In this document: piece after piece, positions 1 through 8,686 of the stretch | How the letters are laid out: every line of letters starts with the position of its first letter | Position numbering within the stretch: position 1 is the stretch's first letter | Origin: Candidatus Pacearchaeota archaeon | GTDB lineage: Archaea > Nanobdellota > Nanobdellia > UBA10117 > JAFCGA01 | Length of the DNA stretch: 55,710 bases | Reading direction: 5' to 3' | Assembly (NCBI GenBank): GCA_017608345.1 | Contig: JAFCGA010000010.1 | Location: 1-55,710, forward strand | Program-made: the position numbers and the translations under genes | Notes under the pieces: generated by a model | What the model was told of the DNA's origin: nothing | The model's database searches: none | Seen by the model: the letters and a program-made list of their open reading frames with translations, nothing else

Positions 1-3000
1 ATAGTGGATACTAATTTACCATATAATGTTTCCGGAAATATTACCAATGGTGGAGACTATTTGCCGCTGATGCAGGTTGCTGGCGGACCAGGAGCTTGCG
101 AATGCACAACTTGTGATGCTTGCGAGGGCAACTTATCAAGCACAGCTTGTTCATATGTTAATCTAACTCAGAATATAAATAATTATATTGGCGATTGTAT
201 CAATCCAACGAACTTCTCTAATAAGATCTTTGACTGTATGGGAAATACAATCGATTGTGGTAATGGGCTCAACGTTGGTATTAACGTCGAGAATAAAGCA
301 AATGTCACCATAAAAAATTGTGTAGTAAAAGAATTTGCTCAAGGAATTACAGTAATTAATAGCACTAATGTGAATATAACAAATAATAATCTAACCCTTA
401 ACTTTTATGGAATATCAATAATTACTAATAGTTCAAATAACACGCTAATTAATAATACTGCTAGTTCGAATAATGATACAGGGATTAGAATAGAGACAAC
501 ATCGAATAATAATACCCTATTAAACAATACTGCAAATAATAACGTATATGGATTCTCTCTTGATACATCTACTGGTAACTTGATACAAAATAATATTGCT
601 CAAGAGAATACGCAGTGGGATCTCTATTTAAATCCAGCAGATGCTTCTGATTCTGCTTGTAATAATCTGATATTAAACCTCACTGGCTCGGGTGGAAGAG
701 AGATTAAATATTATAACTCAACCCAAACTATTGCTAATCAGACCTTATCTGAAGTAGTCCTGTGTAATGGAGATAATTCCATTATTGAGAATATAACTAT
801 CCGTGGATCAGATTCGGTGGATAATAATGGTATACTTTTATTACTTACTGAAAATTCCAATTTATCTTCTTTAAACTCTTCAAATAATTATAGAGGGATT
901 TATCTTTACAATAGTTCAGGTAATCGTTTAGACAACTCGATTTTTTCTTCAAATAATCAAACAGGTATATATTTATTTACTGGGTCCTCAAACAATTCTG
1001 TAATAAATAACACAGCGAACTCAAATGATTTTGGTATATATTTAGATAATAATTGTCCGAATAATTATATAATCAATAATACTGTGACTTCGAACAATTT
1101 TGGAATAATTATGAATACGGGGTCGAATAACACTCTGATACTCAACAATGAGATAATCTCAAGTGTTAGCTACGGACTCGGTTCCTCCAGCGGCTCGAAT
1201 AATTTTACAAATAATTATGTAAATAGCTCTAGTGGTTGGGACTTCTTCTCTAATGTCGCCGAGATTGATTATATTACAGATCTGGTTCTGAATGGCTCTG
1301 AAAATATTTCATTCATTGGTATGAACATTCAACTTAAGAAACATCTGGCGCCAGTAGCAGATCCAAATAATTATAAAAATCTTAGTTATTATTTGAATAT
1401 TACTGCAACAGGTGGTGGTGCTTGGATAAATCTATCTTTCAACTACAAAGATTCAGACATCGTTGGATTCCCAGAATCATCCCTAAGAATCTGGAACTCT
1501 AGCGGAACAGACTGGTCAGTTAATCCTACTACTGAATATAATGTTAGCGAAGCTAGCAACTACGTCTGGGCTAATATTTCTAGCTTCAGCATATTTGCTC
1601 CGATGGGTAACTTGAGTGCTGCTGGCGGTTCAGGGAATGATCTTGAAGAGAATACAACTTGGGGCGATAATCTTACGGGAATGGATGACGTGACTTGCGC
1701 AGTGGCGGATATAGACAATGATTCGGATATGGATCTATTTATGTCGGGAAGGGATCAAGGTGGAGTTAGGCGCTCGTTTATATATACAAATAATGGAACC
1801 TCCTTAGTTGAGAACTTAACTTGGAAGGGAGATATAAAGGGCGTAACTGGCGGATCTGCGGCGTTCGGAGATGTGGATAACGACGGCGATATAGATCTTG
1901 TATTTACTGGACAAGACATAACCACTGCAGGGAATACGATAATATACACAAATAATGGTACTGGATTTGCTGAAAATACTTCTTGGAGTGTTAATCTAAC
2001 TGGTCTTTGGCGCAGATCATCAATCGCTGTCGGAGATCTTAATCTTGATGGAAGATTAGACCTAGTTGCTACAGGATTTGATTGGACTACTCAGAGAGCT
2101 ATTGTATATATTAATAACGGAACTGCGCTAGTAGAAGCTCCAGAATGGAATAGTACTTTATTAAGGGGCGTCCAGTATGGCTCAATTGTTCTGGGAGATC
2201 TAGATAATAACATGTACTTGGACTTAGTTTTAACCGGAGAAGATTCCGGAGGAAATGTAGCTTCTTTAGTCTATATGAATAATGGTACCACTCTAACTAT
2301 GAATTCGACATGGAGCAGTAACTTGACTAACGTATCTAATAGCGCAGTAATTCTGGGTGATGTTGATAATGATGGGGATTTGGACTTGCTTCTTTCTGGA
2401 GAAGATAGTGGCGGTAATCCAACTGCATTCTTATACGAGAATAACGGAACTACTCTAGTAGAGAATGTTAGCTGGGGAATTAACTTAACTGCTGTTGAAT
2501 ATGGTTCTCAAGCATTCGGGGATGTAAATCATGATGGAAGATTAGATCTTATTCTAACTGGAGATTGGAATAGTTTTGTTGCTGGAGGAGAATTTGCTAA
2601 GATGTATCTTAATAACGGAACTGCGCTTGTTGAAAATTCTACTTGGAGTAATAATTTAACAGGAGTATGGGAAAGCTGCACAGTTTTAGTGGATCTAGAC
2701 AAGGATCTTGATTTGGATCTCATTTTAGCAGGGGAGAATAATGGTCCAAAAATAGCTAAAGTATATACAAATCGTTTAACTACTCAAAATACACTTCCCG
2801 TTGCACCGTCCGTGAATTTCTCTAGCTCTTATTCTGGAGGAATCTTGAAGCTCGGCTGGGGAGCTGGTGAAGATCATGAAGCAGTTACTAATGGATCACT
2901 TTATTATAATCTGCGTGTAGGAACTTGCTCTGGCTGTAATGATATTGTTTCGGGAGTTTATGGTGGGCACAGTCATCCCGAAGGTGGTTTATTTGGTAAT

Positions 3001-6000
3001 ATGATGCAGCGACAGAATATTAGCTTAACTGTTGCTTCCGGTACGTATTATTGGAATGTACAGACTATTGATTCTGGATTGTTAAATAGCAGCTGGAGTA
3101 GTGAGCAAACGATTGTATCTGATTCCGCATCACCGGTGGTAGTATTCATTGCACCTTCATCTGGAGCCAATGTTAGCGGATCAATACTAATAAACTCAAC
3201 AATAACCGACGCAACAACCGGAGTAAACGCTTCAAGAACATTCTACTGGCTATCAAACTCAACTGGCAATCAAACAGCTTGGACAAATCTAACTAACAAC
3301 ACTGCAACCCACTTTAATGCTACATTTAACACCAATTCAATCGGAGATGGATACTATAATATTACAATTAACGCTTCAGATAATTCTGGAAATATAAATG
3401 CAACTGAATATGTGCAAATACAAATCGACAATACTAACCCCTTAGTATTTATTATTGAACCAACAGCGGGAGGCAAAAGCGGATCTATTTTGGTCAATTC
3501 CTCGATTAATGATTCAACGAGCGGAATCGTTCAGAGCTATTACTGGCTAGAAAATTCAACTGGCAATCAGACTGCTTGGACGAATCTAACACTTAGTGGA
3601 GGAGATATTAATATTGGTTATTGGAATGCAACGTTTGATACTTCTGTTCTTGCGGACGGTAATTATAATTTAACGATTAACACGACCGATCACATGAATA
3701 ATACAAATGTCTCTGAGAAGGTTCAGATAATGCTAGATGTATCAAACCCAAATGTAACTTTTATTGCGCCAGCTAATGAAGCAAATGTTTCTAGTTCAAT
3801 ATTAATAAACTCTACTATAACTAATGGTGTTGCCGGAATAAACGCTTCAAGAACATTCTACTGGCTATCAAACTCAACTGGAAATCAAACAGCTTGGACA
3901 AACTTAACAAACAATACTGCCACTCATTTTAACGCTACATTTAATACTGCAGTACTAGCCGACGGCGCTTACAACATAACTATCAACTCTTCCGATAACT
4001 CTGGAAATATTAACGCAACAGAATATGTTCAGATACAAATCGATAATACTAATCCGAAAGTCTTTATCTTAGCGCCAAGTGCTGGCGAAAATAAGATTGG
4101 ATTATTCTTAGTAAATGCTTCAATCAACGATTCAACTACAGGGATACAGCTAGCTCGTTATTGGCTAGCTAATGAAAGCGGGAATCAAACTGCTTGGACA
4201 ACTCTTAACTTATCTGGCGGAGATATCAATATTGGCTATTGGAATACGACTTTCAATGGCGCTATTTTAGCAGATGGATACTATAATGTAACAATTAATG
4301 CTACTGATTTCATTCCAAATGAGAACTCTTCAGAAAGTGTTCAAGTTCTAATCGATAATCTCGGGCCAACAGTAACTCTCGGAGCACCAGGAGACACAAC
4401 CACGAATACCAGTGTTAATATAACTTTCACATACTCAGTTACAGATTTCTCGAACGTCACTAATTGCTCAATTTGGACGAACTCAACCGGAGTCTGGACG
4501 TTAAATACTTCTAACTCGACAGCAATTCAGGAAGGAATAGCTGGACAGCAGCTGAATATTTCTAACTTACCAACTACAACGTTTTTATGGAATGTTCAGT
4601 GTTATGATAAGCTGAATAATTCAGCATTTGCTACAAACAATTTCACTCTAACGATTTCTACTCCAACTGGTCCGATAAACGCAAGTCTAATCAGCCCACA
4701 GAATAATTTGTGGGACATGGACGGAAATATAACTTTCAGCTGTAATGCTTCTAGTACAGTAAATCTCACAAAAATATCCTTATATCATGACATGAAAGGA
4801 TCCTTCGAGCTAAACCAGAGTAATAATAGCATAACTGGGGTCTTCAATGAAACTAATTTCGATGTTACGAATGTCTCAGATGGGACTTATCTATGGAATT
4901 GTGAAGCGAATAATCCCGGCAATTCCTCTTTCGCACCAGAGAACTTCACCATAAACATAGATCGAGACTCGAACGTATCAGACGATTCTTGGGTGTTTAA
5001 CTCGAACTTGACCGATACAAATGTCACAAATAATTCCACAGTTATCAATTCCAACATAACTAATTCCACTATTGAGAATTCAACAATAATTAATTGTACT
5101 ATTTTGCATTCGACAGTTATCAATTCGACGAAGATAAATTGTATTATTATCTACAGCTATCAAGCAAATAGCAATGCAACAGACCTATTCGAGGATCGCA
5201 GCAATGTAAACCACACCGTAAGCGATAATTCTAATCTAACTAACTCGAATATAACTGTAGGGTCAAATATCTCAAATTCAAATATTACAAACTCGGATAT
5301 AACTAATTGCACAATCATAAATTCGACCGTCACTAATTCTACAAAAGCTAACTGCACCGTCATCAATGCTGTTGAAATCGGCGGGACGCTCTTCAATTCA
5401 GACGAATTAGATAGCGATGTAACTAATTCGAACATAAGTGTTGGGTCGAATGTAACTAACTCAACAATAACTAACTCTAATCTGATCAACACAACAACCA
5501 TCAATTCGACAGTAATCAACTCAACAAAAATAAATGCAGTTCTAATTAATGTGATTCAGATCGGAGGAAATACTTCTGACTCGACTGAGACTAACAGCAA
5601 TATCAGCAATTCAAACATAACTCTCGGTTCTAACTTAACTAGCTCGATAATTAATGATTCGAACATAATAAATAGTAATATAACTACTTCAACCGTAATC
5701 GATTCAACAAAGATAAACACAACGCTAATCAATGTAATCCAGATCGGCAGCAATGTGAATAATTCCTACGAGTCTAATAGCAACATAACTGACGCAACAA
5801 TTCTAGATTCAACAATATATGATTCAACAATCGATCAGGGATCCAATATAGCTAATTCAAATATAAACAATTCTCAGATAACAAACTGCATAGTAATAAA
5901 TTCCACAGTCATCAACTCAACTAAGATCAATTGCACGCTAATCAATGTGATTCAGATTGGTAGCAATGTGAATAATTCTTATGAATACAACACAAACGTT

Positions 6001-8640
6001 ACTGATTCGGATATTGTTAATTCTAACTTGACTAATTCAGTCCTCACTAATTCGAATATAACGAATTGCAATGTAACTAACTCGACAGTAATAAATTCAA
6101 CAAAGATCAACACAACGCTGATCAATGTAATTCAAATTGGAGCGACGGTAACTAACTCATATGAGATTGATAGTAACTTAACGAGCACCACAATCAATAA
6201 CTGCACCATTAACCAGACGATGATTGATACTACTGTGACAACGCTGATTGATTGCGATGTAATTGCAGATAATGTTACTGATAACTGGCTCTATTCTGGA
6301 AATGTAACTTATCAAAATATTACTTACGGACCAGTTATTAATCTCGCAGCGATATTCGGATCGAATATATTAATTACTCTTACTTCTCCAGAAGAGGCAT
6401 ATCAACTAGGAAGTTCCAGTTCAGCATTTGCTTATATGGTTAGCGGTGATCTAGCTATTTCTAATTGCTCGCTGATAATCGATAATGTGGCGGATCAGAC
6501 CGATACCACTATAACGCGAGATGTTGCTCAAGAGTTTGTTAAGTCTGGATTAACTAGCGGAACTTATTCTTGGTATATTAATTGTACAAATTCCGTAGGC
6601 TTCACAAACTCTTCAGAGACTCGGAATTTGATTGTTTCCATCGCTGCTACAACTGATGGCTCTGGCGGTGGAGGTGGAGGAGGAATGACTCCAGAGATCG
6701 TTGAAATAGTTCTTGGCGAGGAGTTCTCTCTCGGATTTGGTACTGGACAGCTAGCATTTGAATCTGAAGAATATTATTTGTTTGTAAATAATATTGATGA
6801 TGGAACTGCTCAGATTAGCATAACAAACCATCCAGTATTTGGCTTAGGAGTTGGTGGAATTGAGAGCATTGATCTCGATGGGGATGGCGTTGCAGATGTT
6901 GAAGTTAAGTTATTGGGAATTGATGGTAGGCGGGCGAAGCTAGTTCTTAACAGTGCTAGCACTACTGAAGTTGGTCCGATAGTCGAGGCTCCTGCTATTG
7001 AAAGAGATCAACCAATTAAATCTATAATCTCTGATATTCCGAAGAGAGTTTATTCTTCAGTAGATTCTGTGATTAGCGCAGTAATTATGGTTATCGCGCT
7101 TCTGGCAATCGCCTATTTGATAATCAGCAGATATATGCGAAGCAGAAGGAAGGGCGGCTCAAGAAGTACAGCTTCAATTTCTAAGTCTCCTTCGGTAAGC
7201 AAGCCATTTGAATCACCACCGCGATTAAGGAGCTTGCCGCCGATTAGACCAAAATCAGCAGGATTAATTAAAAAATGGACGGAAAAGAAAAAAGAAAAGA
7301 AGCTTATTCATCGGGAAAGAAAAGCTGAACGCATTAAGTCTCGAGAAACAACTAGCTTTCCATATGCAGCACCGCCCGTAGAAAAGCCAAGAGTTCCTCG
7401 CAAGGATCCATTTGAAAGTCTAAAAAAGAAAGTAGATGACTATAAGAATTCAATTAATAAGTTTAGTGCAGCAATAATAGCAATTCCCGTAGGACTTACA
7501 GAGGGTATTCATAAGCGTCAAGAGCAAAAGCGGAAAGAACGAGAAAAAAGAAAGGAAGAACAGGAAAGAAGGAAGAAGGAAAAAGGAAGACAGCAGGAAG
7601 CTGAAAAAGAGCGAAAGAAAAAAGAAAAAGAACTACAGCGAAAAGAGAAAGAAAAACAGCGAGAAAACGCGAAAAAGAAGAAAGCTAAGTCGAAATCAGA
7701 GACTTCGCCAATCTCAAAGAGCAAAGCTCTTCAAAGTAAGCAAGCACAGATGCCGCTAAGTGTAGCACCTCCGCTTCCGCCTCCAACCGTAGAAGAGCAG
7801 TCTAGAATACTTCCACTGATTCAAGAGAAAGCAAAGAAACGACCAAATAAATATTTCGCTGCTCTTAGAAGGATTAAGAAGTCTTTACCTGGCGAGCAGA
7901 AGAAATATTTAAATTCACTCGGGGAGATTAAAGAGTCAATTCCGAGACAGCAGAGAAAATATTTGAATTCAATTAAAGATATTAGTGCTTCGTTAGTCTC
8001 TCTACCGAAAACTCTGTCCAAAGATCTTCAGGAGGTTGGAAAGAAGATGAAAAAGAAGTTAATTCCTAAACCAAAGAAGAAACTTCCTAAATCTAAGGCC
8101 CCAAAATCTGTTCTGAAAAAGCAGATTAAGAAAGAGCCAAATAAATATTTAACTTCGCTTGAGGAGATTAAGAAATCCGTACCAAAAGAGCAGAAGAAAT
8201 ATCTGAAATCTCTTGGGAAAATCAAAGCAGCCATATTATCTATTCCGAAGAATATTGATAAAGATCTTAAGCGAGGTGCTAGGAGACGGCGTTTTGCGGC
8301 AGCTAAGCAAGCGGCTATTCGCGAAGAGCGGGCAGCAATGGCTCGAGCGCGAGAATCTCTTAAGAATTCTAAGAAACCCGCTAAGAAAGATACTATTAAA
8401 TCTCTTCGGAACCGATTCTTCAAGAAAAAGAAAACTCCTGCAATGGCTCCTGCGGAGCTTATCCGGCGAGGAAAAGAAGCAGTTAGAGTTCCTAAGCCCG
8501 CTCCCAAGAAGGCTCTGAAAAAGCGCGGAGTTATCAAATCTATTAAAAACCGTTTCTTTAAGAAAAAAGTAGAGCCCAAAGTTGTAGACCCAGAGAAATT
8601 AATGGGTGATGTTCGAGAGTTCTTAAATAGGAAATACTAA
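1..8640 (+). CDS. Giant cell-surface protein with beta-helix, FG-GAP, Ig-like and Asn/Ser/Thr repeats and a basic cytoplasmic tail (5' partial)
   Basis: The reading frame is open from base 1, so the N-terminus lies upstream; the GTG at 4 is only the first possible start inside the window. Numbering from that GTG, the order is: NosD-like right-handed beta-helix repeats (about 60-410), FG-GAP/VCBS-like repeats rich in DxDxDGDxD motifs (about 545-915), Ig/FN3-like modules (about 1040-1640), an Asn-Ser-Thr ladder (about 1650-2095), a Gly-rich linker (about 2220), one membrane helix (about 2356-2378), then about 500 Lys/Arg-rich residues predicted to be cytoplasmic. N-x-S/T sequons are extremely dense in the outer part, which implies heavy N-glycosylation. 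The role is inferred: adhesin or surface scaffold anchored from inside by the basic tail. The family is unidentified; only the domain classes are recognised. Confidence 0.85.
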   Translation: MVDTNLPYNVSGNITNGGDYLPLMQVAGGPGACECTTCDACEGNLSSTACSYVNLTQNINNYIGDCINPTNFSNKIFDCMGNTIDCGNGLNVGINVENKANVTIKNCVVKEFAQGITVINSTNVNITNNNLTLNFYGISIITNSSNNTLINNTASSNNDTGIRIETTSNNNTLLNNTANNNVYGFSLDTSTGNLIQNNIAQENTQWDLYLNPADASDSACNNLILNLTGSGGREIKYYNSTQTIANQTLSEVVLCNGDNSIIENITIRGSDSVDNNGILLLLTENSNLSSLNSSNNYRGIYLYNSSGNRLDNSIFSSNNQTGIYLFTGSSNNSVINNTANSNDFGIYLDNNCPNNYIINNTVTSNNFGIIMNTGSNNTLILNNEIISSVSYGLGSSSGSNNFTNNYVNSSSGWDFFSNVAEIDYITDLVLNGSENISFIGMNIQLKKHLAPVADPNNYKNLSYYLNITATGGGAWINLSFNYKDSDIVGFPESSLRIWNSSGTDWSVNPTTEYNVSEASNYVWANISSFSIFAPMGNLSAAGGSGNDLEENTTWGDNLTGMDDVTCAVADIDNDSDMDLFMSGRDQGGVRRSFIYTNNGTSLVENLTWKGDIKGVTGGSAAFGDVDNDGDIDLVFTGQDITTAGNTIIYTNNGTGFAENTSWSVNLTGLWRRSSIAVGDLNLDGRLDLVATGFDWTTQRAIVYINNGTALVEAPEWNSTLLRGVQYGSIVLGDLDNNMYLDLVLTGEDSGGNVASLVYMNNGTTLTMNSTWSSNLTNVSNSAVILGDVDNDGDLDLLLSGEDSGGNPTAFLYENNGTTLVENVSWGINLTAVEYGSQAFGDVNHDGRLDLILTGDWNSFVAGGEFAKMYLNNGTALVENSTWSNNLTGVWESCTVLVDLDKDLDLDLILAGENNGPKIAKVYTNRLTTQNTLPVAPSVNFSSSYSGGILKLGWGAGEDHEAVTNGSLYYNLRVGTCSGCNDIVSGVYGGHSHPEGGLFGNMMQRQNISLTVASGTYYWNVQTIDSGLLNSSWSSEQTIVSDSASPVVVFIAPSSGANVSGSILINSTITDATTGVNASRTFYWLSNSTGNQTAWTNLTNNTATHFNATFNTNSIGDGYYNITINASDNSGNINATEYVQIQIDNTNPLVFIIEPTAGGKSGSILVNSSINDSTSGIVQSYYWLENSTGNQTAWTNLTLSGGDINIGYWNATFDTSVLADGNYNLTINTTDHMNNTNVSEKVQIMLDVSNPNVTFIAPANEANVSSSILINSTITNGVAGINASRTFYWLSNSTGNQTAWTNLTNNTATHFNATFNTAVLADGAYNITINSSDNSGNINATEYVQIQIDNTNPKVFILAPSAGENKIGLFLVNASINDSTTGIQLARYWLANESGNQTAWTTLNLSGGDINIGYWNTTFNGAILADGYYNVTINATDFIPNENSSESVQVLIDNLGPTVTLGAPGDTTTNTSVNITFTYSVTDFSNVTNCSIWTNSTGVWTLNTSNSTAIQEGIAGQQLNISNLPTTTFLWNVQCYDKLNNSAFATNNFTLTISTPTGPINASLISPQNNLWDMDGNITFSCNASSTVNLTKISLYHDMKGSFELNQSNNSITGVFNETNFDVTNVSDGTYLWNCEANNPGNSSFAPENFTINIDRDSNVSDDSWVFNSNLTDTNVTNNSTVINSNITNSTIENSTIINCTILHSTVINSTKINCIIIYSYQANSNATDLFEDRSNVNHTVSDNSNLTNSNITVGSNISNSNITNSDITNCTIINSTVTNSTKANCTVINAVEIGGTLFNSDELDSDVTNSNISVGSNVTNSTITNSNLINTTTINSTVINSTKINAVLINVIQIGGNTSDSTETNSNISNSNITLGSNLTSSIINDSNIINSNITTSTVIDSTKINTTLINVIQIGSNVNNSYESNSNITDATILDSTIYDSTIDQGSNIANSNINNSQITNCIVINSTVINSTKINCTLINVIQIGSNVNNSYEYNTNVTDSDIVNSNLTNSVLTNSNITNCNVTNSTVINSTKINTTLINVIQIGATVTNSYEIDSNLTSTTINNCTINQTMIDTTVTTLIDCDVIADNVTDNWLYSGNVTYQNITYGPVINLAAIFGSNILITLTSPEEAYQLGSSSSAFAYMVSGDLAISNCSLIIDNVADQTDTTITRDVAQEFVKSGLTSGTYSWYINCTNSVGFTNSSETRNLIVSIAATTDGSGGGGGGGMTPEIVEIVLGEEFSLGFGTGQLAFESEEYYLFVNNIDDGTAQISITNHPVFGLGVGGIESIDLDGDGVADVEVKLLGIDGRRAKLVLNSASTTEVGPIVEAPAIERDQPIKSIISDIPKRVYSSVDSVISAVIMVIALLAIAYLIISRYMRSRRKGGSRSTASISKSPSVSKPFESPPRLRSLPPIRPKSAGLIKKWTEKKKEKKLIHRERKAERIKSRETTSFPYAAPPVEKPRVPRKDPFESLKKKVDDYKNSINKFSAAIIAIPVGLTEGIHKRQEQKRKEREKRKEEQERRKKEKGRQQEAEKERKKKEKELQRKEKEKQRENAKKKKAKSKSETSPISKSKALQSKQAQMPLSVAPPLPPPTVEEQSRILPLIQEKAKKRPNKYFAALRRIKKSLPGEQKKYLNSLGEIKESIPRQQRKYLNSIKDISASLVSLPKTLSKDLQEVGKKMKKKLIPKPKKKLPKSKAPKSVLKKQIKKEPNKYLTSLEEIKKSVPKEQKKYLKSLGKIKAAILSIPKNIDKDLKRGARRRRFAAAKQAAIREERAAMARARESLKNSKKPAKKDTIKSLRNRFFKKKKTPAMAPAELIRRGKEAVRVPKPAPKKALKKRGVIKSIKNRFFKKKVEPKVVDPEKLMGDVREFLNRKY
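3130..4380 (+). repeat. Ig-like module repeats inside the giant surface gene
   Basis: About four consecutive modules of roughly 100 residues share the core FYWLSNSTGNQTAWTNL (or YYWLENSTGNQTAWTNL), followed by an Ala/Asp-Gly-x-Tyr-Asn-hydrophobic-Thr-Ile-Asn strand. Two of them (near 3226 and 3841) are nearly identical in nucleotide sequence. A third near-identical copy lies in the next gene at about 9800. The similarity fits recent duplication or gene conversion. Confidence 0.8.
5035..6200 (+). repeat. Asn-Ser-Thr ladder with about six 60-70 residue super-repeats
   Basis: The translation is dominated by five-residue periods of the type N-S-x-I-T. A recognisable anchor, STVINSTKIN followed by an INVIQIG-like strand, recurs at about 5113, 5325, 5508, 5694, 5904 and 6084. 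The period resembles pentapeptide-repeat or other parallel beta-helix proteins, with Asn and Ser/Thr stacked on the faces. Many positions are N-glycosylation sequons. The fold is inferred from the periodicity only. Confidence 0.7.
7846..8270 (+). repeat. 17-18 residue basic repeats in the cytoplasmic tail
   Basis: Five copies of a KYLxSLxxIKxSIPxxQK-like unit are visible, three around 7846-8020 and two around 8143-8250. They are followed by two copies of an IKS(L/I)(R/K)NRFFKKK motif near 8395 and 8536. All lie after the membrane helix, so they should be cytoplasmic. Their basic amphipathic pattern could bind nucleic acid, ribosomes or acidic lipid; no function is shown. Confidence 0.65.
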
Positions 8641-8656
8641 TCGCGGTAGGCAGAAA

Positions 8657-8666
8657 GGTTAAATAC
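8657..8666 (+). promoter_or_regulatory. TATA-like promoter of the second surface gene
   Basis: A GGTTAAATAC sequence is centred about 25 bases before the ATG at 8687, in the 46-base gap after the giant gene. The spacing fits a leaderless archaeal transcript. Confidence 0.4.
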
Positions 8667-8686
8667 TAGCTCAGCAATTTATTATT

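Noticed and set aside
4887-5753. Three antisense frames under the Asn-Ser-Thr ladder
   Set aside because: They are the reverse reading of a repetitive sequence and share its period; no independent coding signs.
5035-6200. Possible CRISPR-like or satellite array
   Set aside because: The repeats are in frame, vary at the codon level and have no constant repeat-spacer structure.
7518-8579. Several long antisense frames and one offset plus-strand frame under the basic tail of the giant gene
   Set aside because: They mirror the Lys-rich codons (giving runs of Phe/Ser/Leu), have no promoter or ribosome-binding site, and the sense frame is clearly coding.
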